5,939 bases of DNA, from positions 1 through 5,939 of the forward strand of contig CAMGGF010000091.1 of assembly GCA_946055445.1 (NCBI GenBank), read 5' to 3'. Made by a program: the position numbers and the translations under genes. The notes under the pieces are model-generated. The model saw only the letters and a program-made list of their open reading frames with translations, made no database searches and was not told where the DNA came from. Shown piece after piece: positions 1-5,680 of the stretch. The DNA is from an uncultured Ruminococcus sp. (GTDB taxonomy: Bacteria; Bacillota; Clostridia; Oscillospirales; Acutalibacteraceae). Position 1 is the first letter of the stretch; each line of letters begins with the position of its first letter.

Positions 1-11
1 GGTTCTGTGTC

Positions 12-41
12 TTGACAAAAAGAATTACATAAAATTATATG
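12..41 (+). promoter_or_regulatory. Second promoter-like site in the related repeat end
   Basis: TTGACA (12-17) is followed after 18 bases by TATATG (36-41), or after 17 by TTATAT (35-40). The same TTGACAAAA core occurs at 252-260, so the promoter-like feature comes with the repeat end. The region is AT-rich, so chance is a real possibility. Confidence 0.3.
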
Positions 42-48
42 GTATCGC

Positions 49-76
49 TTGTAGGGGCGGGTTTCCATGCCCGCCC
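49..76. repeat. GTAGGG-framed hairpin, first copy
   Basis: TTGTAGGG (49-56) leads into a perfect 7-base-pair stem, GGGCGGG (55-61) with CCCGCCC (70-76), and an 8-base loop. The leading octamer recurs at 105-112. No CCCTAC closing arm is visible just downstream, so this copy may be partial or share its partner with the next one. Confidence 0.6.
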
Positions 77-104
77 GAGAGATTATATCAAACCAAAGGC
101 GAGT

Positions 105-180
105 TTGTAGGGTGCGACGACCCGGTGCACCGCAAGATTTTAGCGATATTTTTTGGGCGATTCGTGAAGCGCCCCTACAA
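105..180. repeat. 76-base element with perfect 8-base inverted ends
   Basis: TTGTAGGG (105-112) and CCCTACAA (173-180) are exact inverted copies. Inside are two smaller stems: GGTGC (111-115) with GCACC (127-131), and GGGCG (155-159) with CGCCC (170-174). It is too short to encode a transposase, so it resembles a MITE- or REP-like non-autonomous repeat. No obvious target duplication flanks it. Confidence 0.6.
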
Positions 181-237
181 CCACCACGCCGTTTGTTGAT
201 ATGTAATTTCTGCTCAGTTTTAGACTATCCGCACCTT

Positions 238-355
238 ACGGTTCTTTTGTGTTGACAAAATATGAATAAAGCGGTATATTTTTGCTGAGACGGTCAGTAG
301 ATTGACGGGTGTGAATGACTATGTTATACAAAAATGTAGTCAATCATAGAACCGT
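238..355. repeat. 118-base element bounded by ACGGTTCT / AGAACCGT
   Basis: Exact 8-base inverted ends lie at 238-245 and 348-355. Next to the left end, TTTTGT (245-250) and ACAAAA (255-260) form a small hairpin. Internal stems include TGACTA (316-321) with TAGTCA (337-342), and an alternative GACGGT (289-294) with ACCGTC (351-356). The left-end motif recurs in altered form at 1-20 (GGTTCT, then CTTGACAAAA), suggesting a second, truncated copy starting outside the window. It carries a well-formed promoter-like pair. Confidence 0.55.
252..280 (+). promoter_or_regulatory. Promoter-like site inside the ACGGTTCT element
   Basis: TTGACA (252-257) and TATATT (275-280) are 17 bases apart, a near-consensus sigma-A pair. 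No gene follows on this strand before the terminator at 576-617, so any product would be a non-coding RNA of about 330 bases. The TTGACAAAA part is also a conserved piece of the repeat, so the match may be incidental. Confidence 0.45.
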
Positions 356-382
356 CCCCTGATTGTCGAAATAGAATGCGTG

Positions 383-460
383 CGTGTAGGGAACGACCTA
401 AGTGTCGTTCCGCAAAATTACATCAAACTTTATGGCGGGGTCAAGACCCCGCCCTACGCG
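383..460. repeat. GTAGGG-framed element with two strong hairpins
   Basis: CGTGTAGGG (383-391) and CCCTACGCG (452-460) are inverted ends with one mismatch. Two perfect stems lie inside: GGAACGAC (390-397) with GTCGTTCC (404-411), loop CTAAGT; and GGCGGGGTC (434-442) with GACCCCGCC (445-453), almost no loop. Between them lies the AATTACAT segment shared with position 23. Confidence 0.65.
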
Positions 461-473
461 TAAAAATGCATTT

Positions 474-510
474 CGTGCGTGTAGAAAACGGTCGTACCGT
501 TCCGCAAATT
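474..510. repeat. Degenerate second copy of the 379-419 repeat
   Basis: CGTGCGTGTAG (474-484) repeats 379-389 exactly, and CGTTCCGCAAATT (498-510) repeats 406-419 but for one missing A. The stem between them differs: AACGGT (487-492) with ACCGTT (496-501) and a CGT loop. The hairpin is kept although the stem sequence changed, which is what one expects if the fold matters. Confidence 0.6.
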
Positions 511-565
511 CACCGCAACCCCCTTGTAAAATACAGTTCTATCCAACGCCCGCAAACAAACTCCG

Positions 566-617
566 AAAAAATAATAACCCCCGCAGATGCGTGTGTTTTC
601 CTGCATCTGCGGGGGTT
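566..617 (-). terminator. Rho-independent terminator of the symporter-M20 operon, possibly bidirectional
   Basis: A perfect 15-base-pair stem (576-590 with 603-617, core CCCCCGCAGATGC) encloses a 12-base loop. Read leftward, the stem is followed by TATTATTTTTT, a good U-tract, and the hairpin starts 12 bases after the M20 stop codon. Read rightward it is followed by TTTTG, so it could also stop transcripts coming from the repeat region at 1-575. Leftward function is very likely; rightward function is plausible but has a weaker tract. Confidence 0.93.
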
Positions 618-629
618 TTGTATCTGTGG

Positions 630-2069
630 TTAAACCGTATAATTTTTCAAAAAGTGCTTATAGAATGTCACACAGTCTTTGACGGCGTCCAAATCGATGT
701 TTTCATTTTCCGCATGAACCGATGCCAACTGCTGTGCAGACAGGCGAATCGGTGCAAAGCGCAAAACGCAGTCGCAAACATCTGTCAGCGTCCGTGCATC
801 CGTACCCGCAGGCAAAATAAAGGGGGAGGCGGGGTACTGCGGGAACACTTCGCCGATGCATTGCATGGTATACGCAAACGGTGCTTTCGTCATATCGGCA
901 GGGCCGTGGTATTCAGATTCGCCGTCAATTTCGACTTCAATATCATATTTCGCCGCAACCGCTTTGAAGGCTTCTATATCTTTTTTCAAATCTTCCTCGT
1001 CTACGGGGCGTAAAAATGCGCGCGCCGTGCAGATTTTTGCTTCGGTACTGCCCTCGATTTTGTTAAAGGTGCAGGTAGTGCCGATAAGCCCGCCTGCCTG
1101 TGGGTTGATTTTCGGCATCACGGCTTTTAAGAGCGGTGCAAACAGCCAAAGGTTTGAGAACAGCAGTTTCATTGCAAATCCCGAATAGGGAGCGAGATGT
1201 TGGAACATCGCCGTGACCTGCAAATTTATGCGGCGGATAAAGATGTTTTTCTCGTCGATTTCGTGCATAAATGCCGCCATACGCTCGACGGGTGTTTTTT
1301 GTGCCGCAGCGGTGAGGCTTGCGTGGGCGTTTGCCGCCTTTGCAGTACAGTTTAAGTAATATCTGCCCTTTTCGTGCACGGCAACCATCGCGCATTTGTC
1401 GCAGTGCATTCCGCCGAGCGGCGGCTCAATTACCGCGCCGCCTTCGTCCAAAATCACATCAAAGCGAATGTTGTGTTCCTTAAAATATTGGAGTGCGGTA
1501 GGAATACCGTCCCCGCCCAATTCTTCATTGTGGGAAGAACCGATATACACATTGCAGGGCGGTTCGTAGCCCTCACTTAGGAGTTCCTCTAACGCCGTAA
1601 ATTCCGCAAACAGGGGCGTTTTGGTATCCACCGTGCCGCGTCCCCAAATTTTGCCGTCAGAGAATTCCCCGGAAAAGCCGTCATGCTCCCATTCGCCGCT
1701 GACCGCCACAACATCGTGGTGGGACATCAGCATAATATTGTGCGTTTTGTCTTTGCCTTCCAGTTTATAAATCCAGCAGTCATCGGAAAAGGTCATTTTT
1801 TCAGCCTTTTCGTGGACAAGTGGGAATAACTCCTGCATCACATCACGGAGTTTTTTAAATTCCGTATCATCGTAACTGCCTTTTACCGATACAGTTTTGC
1901 ATTGTATCATTTTGCGTAGCCGTAATGCATAAGTTTCAATTTCCGCTTCGGTGTGCGACGCATTTGCCGCTGTCAGTTTGCGCGCCTTTTTCGATACGGC
2001 AAATGTATTGCCCAAAAGCACCGATATAAGGAGTACCAAAAGCGCCAAAACGATATACAATGCAATCAT
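630..2069 (-). CDS. Membrane-anchored M20 metallopeptidase / amidohydrolase, PM20D1-like
   Basis: This is a complete 479-residue zinc-dependent M20 hydrolase, a family that cleaves (or in PM20D1 also forms) amide bonds of peptides and N-acyl amino acids. Residues 2-20 form one hydrophobic helix with no cleavage motif, followed by a basic KKARK stretch. By the positive-inside rule the catalytic part would face the cytosol, though this is uncertain. All expected metal-site residues are visible: H117 and D119 in SHHDVV, D148 in GRGTVDTK, E182-E183 in SHNEELGG, the DEGG segment at 208-211, and H452 in VHAENENI. H249 (NAHAS) matches the lid-domain histidine. The segment near 305-332 (NLWLF..P, then NP and GTT) resembles PM20D1-type enzymes. 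The usual Asp before the Glu pair is Asn here. The ATG overlaps the symporter stop as ATGA, with AAGGAGA placing its GGAG core 8 bases upstream, so translation is probably coupled. A terminator hairpin begins 12 bases after the TAA. The family is secure; the substrate is unknown. Confidence 0.93.
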   Translation of the reverse strand: MIALYIVLALLVLLISVLLGNTFAVSKKARKLTAANASHTEAEIETYALRLRKMIQCKTVSVKGSYDDTEFKKLRDVMQELFPLVHEKAEKMTFSDDCWIYKLEGKDKTHNIMLMSHHDVVAVSGEWEHDGFSGEFSDGKIWGRGTVDTKTPLFAEFTALEELLSEGYEPPCNVYIGSSHNEELGGDGIPTALQYFKEHNIRFDVILDEGGAVIEPPLGGMHCDKCAMVAVHEKGRYYLNCTAKAANAHASLTAAAQKTPVERMAAFMHEIDEKNIFIRRINLQVTAMFQHLAPYSGFAMKLLFSNLWLFAPLLKAVMPKINPQAGGLIGTTCTFNKIEGSTEAKICTARAFLRPVDEEDLKKDIEAFKAVAAKYDIEVEIDGESEYHGPADMTKAPFAYTMQCIGEVFPQYPASPFILPAGTDARTLTDVCDCVLRFAPIRLSAQQLASVHAENENIDLDAVKDCVTFYKHFLKNYTV

Positions 2070-3448
2070 TTTTCATTCTCCTTTTTTGCCGCGCGCACAA
2101 CGCCCAAAACCTCTTTTTCATTGTAGAAGAAGTAAATGACAACTGCAACGAGGGTGAACAGACCGCCGACAATCGCCGTCAAAAGCAACCCTTTTTTGCC
2201 TACATTTTCGCCTGTTGCCGCGCCGATAACCACCAAAGACGGCACAATCATAATTGCAAGCGAGGTGCCCATTTTGGTGACAAAACTTTTTGCCGCAGCA
2301 AAGGTGCCCTCTTGGTTGATGCCTGTTTTTGCGGTATCATACTGAATAACATCTGCCATCATGGAAGAGGGGAGAATGTTCAAAACCGCAAAGGGGAGCG
2401 AAACAAACAGCGCGAATAAAACGGCGGTTGCCAACTTGTGGTCTTGCGGGAAAACATCTACGCCGCAAATTAAGAATTCCGCTACGGTAAAGACGATACA
2501 GCCCACAATCATCGGCACTTTTTTTCCTTTTGCTTTTGACCACTTGTTGATAACAGGGTACAAAATCAGCGAGCCGACAATCGAAGTTGCCATAATGATA
2601 ATCGACTGTTCTTCGGGAATGCCCATCAGTTCCGTTATGTAATACATTATGCACGCTTGGAAAAAACTCATCCCCGTGCCTTCAAACAACTGCCCCAAGG
2701 TGACGAGCACAAAATGTTTGTTGGAAAACGCGTGTTTTAAGGATTTGCCCAAAGAAACCGTGGGCCGCACGGAGTTTACATAGTCTTTTTCTTTGATGGT
2801 CAGTGCGGGAATGAGCAGAAGCACCACGCCGATAACGGTAAACACCAAAAATGTCATACGCCACGCCATAATCGGAGAAAGGTTTGCGACCTTTTTCATC
2901 ACCGCCACCAAAGCGGGCGTCGCATAGCCGAGCATACTGCCGACCACAAAGAACAAAGAACTCCAAGTGTAGGCGTCTACAAGTTTGCCCTCATTGGTAA
3001 TCATTTCGGGAAGTAATGCATTGTGCGGAATCATATACAGCGTGTAGAAAATGAAATATGCCCAAATGAATACAGCAATCCAAATATTGTTGAAAATCGG
3101 GTTTTCCGACGGTGACCAGAAAATCAACAAGGCACTGCATGCAAAGGGAACGGAAAACCATTTCATAAACGGAATTCTTCTGCCGCCTTTGTGGTTGCAT
3201 TTGTCGCTTAACCCCGCCACAATGGGGTCCGAAAACGCATCGACAATATGCCCGATGGCTTTAATCAGCCCGATAACCGTTAAAATACCGAGGAACACAT
3301 AGCCCTGTGTAATCAAAACGGGCAGACCCGACGCTTCGGTCGGCTGATAAAAATAGATTAAATAGTTATTCAGCATTGTGGTGAATAACCCTACCGCAAA
3401 CTGCGGCAGACAGAAGTTAATTACGGTTTTGCCTGAAACTTCTTTCAT
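2066..3448 (-). CDS. GPH-family sugar:cation symporter (MFS, MelB/XylP/UidB-like)
   Basis: This 460-residue membrane protein has about twelve hydrophobic segments, the normal length for glycoside-pentoside-hexuronide:cation symporters, which import sugars with H+ or Na+. The family marks are clear. The VDAFSDP motif (residues 69-75) holds D70 and D74, matching the cation-binding Asp pair of MelB, and is followed by a cytosolic loop with GGRRIPF. The second-half signature runs MMADVIQYD, TGINQEG and a conserved K392 (about 363-392). YMIPHNALLPEM (138-149) is the usual helix-4/5 region. Substrate cannot be read from sequence: galactosides, other beta-glycosides, xylosides and hexuronides are all transported by relatives. 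It is first in a two-gene leftward operon and its TGA overlaps the start of the M20 gene. The start ATG has GAGGAAA at 3457-3463 as the likely ribosome site; a second GAGG at 3451-3454 is too close to the ATG to be the main one. Transcription probably starts near 3506 from the promoter at 3513-3541. Confidence 0.95.
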   Translation of the reverse strand: MKEVSGKTVINFCLPQFAVGLFTTMLNNYLIYFYQPTEASGLPVLITQGYVFLGILTVIGLIKAIGHIVDAFSDPIVAGLSDKCNHKGGRRIPFMKWFSVPFACSALLIFWSPSENPIFNNIWIAVFIWAYFIFYTLYMIPHNALLPEMITNEGKLVDAYTWSSLFFVVGSMLGYATPALVAVMKKVANLSPIMAWRMTFLVFTVIGVVLLLIPALTIKEKDYVNSVRPTVSLGKSLKHAFSNKHFVLVTLGQLFEGTGMSFFQACIMYYITELMGIPEEQSIIIMATSIVGSLILYPVINKWSKAKGKKVPMIVGCIVFTVAEFLICGVDVFPQDHKLATAVLFALFVSLPFAVLNILPSSMMADVIQYDTAKTGINQEGTFAAAKSFVTKMGTSLAIMIVPSLVVIGAATGENVGKKGLLLTAIVGGLFTLVAVVIYFFYNEKEVLGVVRAAKKENEK

Positions 3449-3483
3449 TTCCTCAATTTCCTCGCTTATTTACATAAATACAA

Positions 3484-3502
3484 CCCGACGCACAGCATCG
3501 GG
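3484..3502 (-). promoter_or_regulatory. Hairpin at the 5' end of the symporter mRNA leader
   Basis: Read on the minus strand, CCCGATGC and GCGTCGGG pair over 8 positions (one T-G wobble) around a TGT loop. On the plus strand the wobble becomes a C-A mismatch, so the structure favours the leftward RNA. It lies just after the predicted start site and is not followed by a T-run, so it is not a terminator. It could stabilise the mRNA 5' end or bind a regulator. Confidence 0.5.
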
Positions 3503-3512
3503 AGACGGATTT

Positions 3513-3541
3513 ATTTTATCATATTTGCCGAATATCGTCAA
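3513..3541 (-). promoter_or_regulatory. Sigma-A-type promoter for the symporter-M20 operon
   Basis: On the minus strand, TTGACG (3536-3541) and TAAAAT (3513-3518) are separated by exactly 17 bases, within the AT-rich stretch TATGATAAAAT. Transcription would start near 3506, giving a 5' leader of about 58 bases before the symporter ATG. The -35 box lies in one arm of the palindrome between the divergent promoters. Confidence 0.72.
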
Positions 3542-3560
3542 TCGCTGTGCGCGATTTGAC
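3537..3560. promoter_or_regulatory. Imperfect palindrome between divergent promoters, candidate operator
   Basis: GTCAATCGC (3537-3545) and GCGATTTGAC (3551-3560) are inverted copies differing by one extra A, around the central five bases TGTGC. The outer ends of this palindrome are the -35 boxes of the two opposing promoters, so a protein bound here would cover both. CTGTGC recurs at 3545-3550 and 3566-3571, 21 bases apart (two helix turns). The binding protein is not identifiable and no regulator gene lies in the window. Confidence 0.5.
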
Positions 3561-3587
3561 AATCTCTGTGCTTTACGATACTATAAT
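3556..3587 (+). promoter_or_regulatory. Promoter for the GH2 gene, consensus boxes with a long spacer
   Basis: TTGACA (3556-3561) and TATAAT (3582-3587) both match the sigma-A consensus exactly but are 20 bases apart instead of 17. An alternative -10, GATACT at 3577-3582, would give a 15-base spacer. The long gap suggests either that only the -10 is used, or that an activator adjusts the spacing as MerR-type regulators do; the latter is speculation. The start would fall near 3594, leaving a leader of about 23 bases. Confidence 0.6.
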
Positions 3588-3594
3588 AGATACA

Positions 3595-3609
3595 ATGTAA
3601 ACGGAGAGA
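3595..3609 (+). promoter_or_regulatory. cre-like site (candidate CcpA or LacI-family operator)
   Basis: ATGTAAACGGAGAGA matches the Bacillus catabolite-response consensus WTGNAANCGNWNNCW at 14 of 15 positions; only the penultimate C is missing. The left half TGTAAACG is perfect. It overlaps the predicted transcript start and the ribosome site of the GH2 gene, a position where CcpA commonly represses. The right half may match only because the site overlaps a purine-rich Shine-Dalgarno sequence, so confidence is moderate. Confidence 0.4.
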
Positions 3610-3616
3610 GAAAACG

Positions 3617-5680
3617 ATGAGAACCGCACAAACATTACTTGCCGATTGGCTGTTTTGCTTCGATGCAAAAACGGAAGATACTGCCGACTTTGCGCCCGTA
3701 ACATTGCCGCACACTTGGAACAATTTTGACGGGCAGGACGGCGGCAACGATTACAAGCGCGGTGCAGGGCTTTATAAAAAGACCTTGTCTGTCAAAAAAC
3801 GTCCCGACAAATGTTATTACCTGGATTTTTTGGGCGTCAATTCGGTTTGCGAAGTCATTTTAAACGGCGAAACGGTCGGTACACATCGCGGCGGCTATAC
3901 GCGCTTTTATGTACCTGTGACCGACGCACTTTGTGACGGAGAAAACACCTTGCTTGTGTGGGCGGACAATTCGCCGTTCCCCGATGTGAACCCGTTGGAA
4001 GCGGATTTTACCTTTTTCGGCGGCATTTACCGCGAGGTGTATTTTGTTGAAACCGAAGCGGCGCATTTTCTGCCCGAAAACGGTTCTGACGGTGTAAAAA
4101 TCACCGTGTCCAATACACCGAAAGTGCGCAATGACGCGCCCGTGACCGTGCTGGTGAAAACCTCGGAAAACGCCGTCGGCAAAACGCTCTCTGTGTCTGT
4201 GCGTGTACCGTCCGAATTTAGAGGCTGTCCGTATATTCAAAATACGGATTTCCCGATAGATTCCGTGCTTTCCGAAAGCGGTGAAACGGTTGCCGAACAG
4301 GCGGTAACGGTTGAAAATGTGCAAACCGAACTTTGCTTACATGTGAAAAATCCACATCTTTGGAACGGCAGAAAAGACCCGTTTTGCTATACCGTGACCT
4401 GCGAACTGCGCGACGGCAATGCCGTTCTTGACAGGGTGGAAAAACAAATCGGCATTCGGTATTTTGAAATTCACCCCAAAAAAGGATTCTTTTTAAACGG
4501 CAAAAGTTACCCGTTGCGCGGCGTCAACCGTCACCAAGACCGCGAAAATATGGGCAACGCCATCACCCGAAAAGAACACGATGAGGATTTCTCCATTCTC
4601 TATGAAATCGGCGCAAACGGTGTGCGGCTGGCGCACTATCCGCATCACCCGCATTTTTATGACCTTTGCGACCGTTACGGTCTGCTCGTATGGGCGGAAA
4701 TCCCGTTTGTCGACCACATCGGCGGCTTAAAAGAATCCCCGTTGCCGACCGATACTGTGCTCGATAAAGCCGTTACCGCGCGCCAACTTGAAAATGCAAA
4801 ACAGCAAATGACGGAACTTATTTTACAGCAAGGGCACCGCCCGTCGATTTTCTGTTGGAGTATGTCCAATGAAGTGATGCAAAAATACGGCGATACCGCC
4901 GCCGAAATGATGCGCGCCTTACACGAAACCGCGCGCAGTTTAGACAGTACCCGCTATACCGCGATGGCAGTCAATCACACCTACGGCTACCGCTGGCAGT
5001 CCGATGTGAAGGGCTGTAACATCTACCCCGGTTGGTATATGGGCAAGCCCTCGCATTTTCGGTATCAAGTCAATTACCATATTCGCGGGAATCGTGGTAA
5101 AGGCATTGCCGTGTCCGAATACGGCGCGGGCGCAAACACCCTGCACCATACTGAAACCCCGAAACAGCCGAAAGACACCACCTGCGCGTTTCATGCCGAA
5201 GAATGGGCGAGCATTGTCCACGAGCACGCGCTTCGCTATTTTATGTCGCCGCGGCACAACAAAGTTTGGGGCGCGTTTGTTTGGAATTTGTTTGACTTTG
5301 CGGTGGATATCCGTAACGAAGGGGAACTGCCCGGGCGCAACGATAAAGGGCTTGTCACCTATGACCGCAAAACCAAAAAAGACGCGTTTTTCCTCTACAA
5401 AGCCTATTGGAGCAAAGAACCCGTGACCTATATCACTTCCCGCCGCTTCACCGTGCGCGAGAAGCAAAACATTACCGTAAAGGTGTATTCCGATGCGAAC
5501 GCGGTTTCCCTTGTTGTGAACGGCAAGCCCGTGAAAACGAAGAAAGCAAAGTGTAACCGACAAAAAAATGTGTTTTTATTTCAAAATATACGCTTGCAAA
5601 TCGGCGAAAATACCGTGACCGCCAATGGTACGAACGGCAAAAGCGATACGGTGGTTTGGCAATTCGACGGCGAAAAATAA
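3617..5680 (+). CDS. Glycoside hydrolase family 2, probable cytosolic beta-galactosidase
   Basis: This is a complete 687-residue retaining GH2 enzyme with no signal peptide or membrane segment, so it should act on imported glycosides in the cytosol. Domains in order: an N-terminal jelly-roll (about 8-150) with LPHTWN at 30-35 and FFGGIYR at 133-139; an immunoglobulin-like domain (about 160-285); a TIM barrel (about 290-600); and a short beta-sandwich tail (about 605-685) with VVNGKPV. The acid/base is E419 (CWSMSNEV) and the nucleophile E501 (VSEYGAGA), 82 residues apart. NRHQD at 304-308, HYPHHP at 340-345, CDRYGL at 351-356, H367 and WNLFDFA at 556-562 fit beta-galactosidases. An N-D-K triad (575-577) sits where glucuronidases have their NxK motif, so a uronidase is not excluded. 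The ATG follows GGAGAGAG at 3603-3610. It is shorter than LacZ (about 1020 residues) because there is no large C-terminal domain, which is normal for this subgroup. It is divergent from the symporter operon, as expected for a shared utilisation locus. Confidence 0.94.
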   Translation: MRTAQTLLADWLFCFDAKTEDTADFAPVTLPHTWNNFDGQDGGNDYKRGAGLYKKTLSVKKRPDKCYYLDFLGVNSVCEVILNGETVGTHRGGYTRFYVPVTDALCDGENTLLVWADNSPFPDVNPLEADFTFFGGIYREVYFVETEAAHFLPENGSDGVKITVSNTPKVRNDAPVTVLVKTSENAVGKTLSVSVRVPSEFRGCPYIQNTDFPIDSVLSESGETVAEQAVTVENVQTELCLHVKNPHLWNGRKDPFCYTVTCELRDGNAVLDRVEKQIGIRYFEIHPKKGFFLNGKSYPLRGVNRHQDRENMGNAITRKEHDEDFSILYEIGANGVRLAHYPHHPHFYDLCDRYGLLVWAEIPFVDHIGGLKESPLPTDTVLDKAVTARQLENAKQQMTELILQQGHRPSIFCWSMSNEVMQKYGDTAAEMMRALHETARSLDSTRYTAMAVNHTYGYRWQSDVKGCNIYPGWYMGKPSHFRYQVNYHIRGNRGKGIAVSEYGAGANTLHHTETPKQPKDTTCAFHAEEWASIVHEHALRYFMSPRHNKVWGAFVWNLFDFAVDIRNEGELPGRNDKGLVTYDRKTKKDAFFLYKAYWSKEPVTYITSRRFTVREKQNITVKVYSDANAVSLVVNGKPVKTKKAKCNRQKNVFLFQNIRLQIGENTVTANGTNGKSDTVVWQFDGEK

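Larger units (their letters stand above)
1..575. other. Non-coding repeat mosaic
   Basis: No reading frame here has both a credible start site and a recognisable protein; those present run through hairpins and differ in frame between repeat copies. The stretch instead holds short inverted repeats framed by GTAGGG/CCCTAC, a separate element framed by ACGGTTCT/AGAACCGT, and dispersed copies of an AATTACAT-containing segment: 23-42 and 416-435 are identical at 17 of 20 positions, and ATGTAATTT at 201-209 is inverted. It ends at the terminator of the leftward operon. Confidence 0.75.

Noticed and set aside
67..255. 62-codon rightward open frame in the left repeat region
   Set aside because: Its start lies in the loop of a hairpin and it crosses the 105-180 inverted-repeat element and enters the ACGGTTCT element; no ribosome site or protein-like pattern.
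49..510. CRISPR array
   Set aside because: The repeated units differ in length and stem sequence, spacing is irregular, and the supposed spacers are themselves related repeats; no cas gene is present.
1..575. tRNA, rRNA or riboswitch
   Set aside because: No cloverleaf, T-loop signature or known aptamer core was seen; the visible folding is explained by the repeats.
376..633. 85-codon rightward open frame across the repeats and terminator
   Set aside because: The sequence is explained by hairpins and direct repeats; the frame is not kept between repeat copies and it reads through the terminator.
402..1013. 203-codon rightward open frame over the end of the M20 gene
   Set aside because: It runs through the terminator hairpin and antisense to a clearly recognisable M20 domain, has no good ribosome site and resembles no family I know.
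3572..3601. TTTAC...GTAAA with a central CTATAATAG as a second operator
   Set aside because: The arms are short and unequally spaced, and the central palindrome is mostly the -10 box; too weak to call beside the better cre-like and -35 palindrome candidates.
3860..4324. 154-codon leftward open frame inside the GH2 gene
   Set aside because: It is a shadow of the GH2 N-terminal domains with biased composition and no start signals.
4940..5563. 207-codon leftward open frame inside the GH2 gene
   Set aside because: It is antisense to the GH2 catalytic barrel, which carries both catalytic glutamates, and has no promoter or ribosome site of its own.
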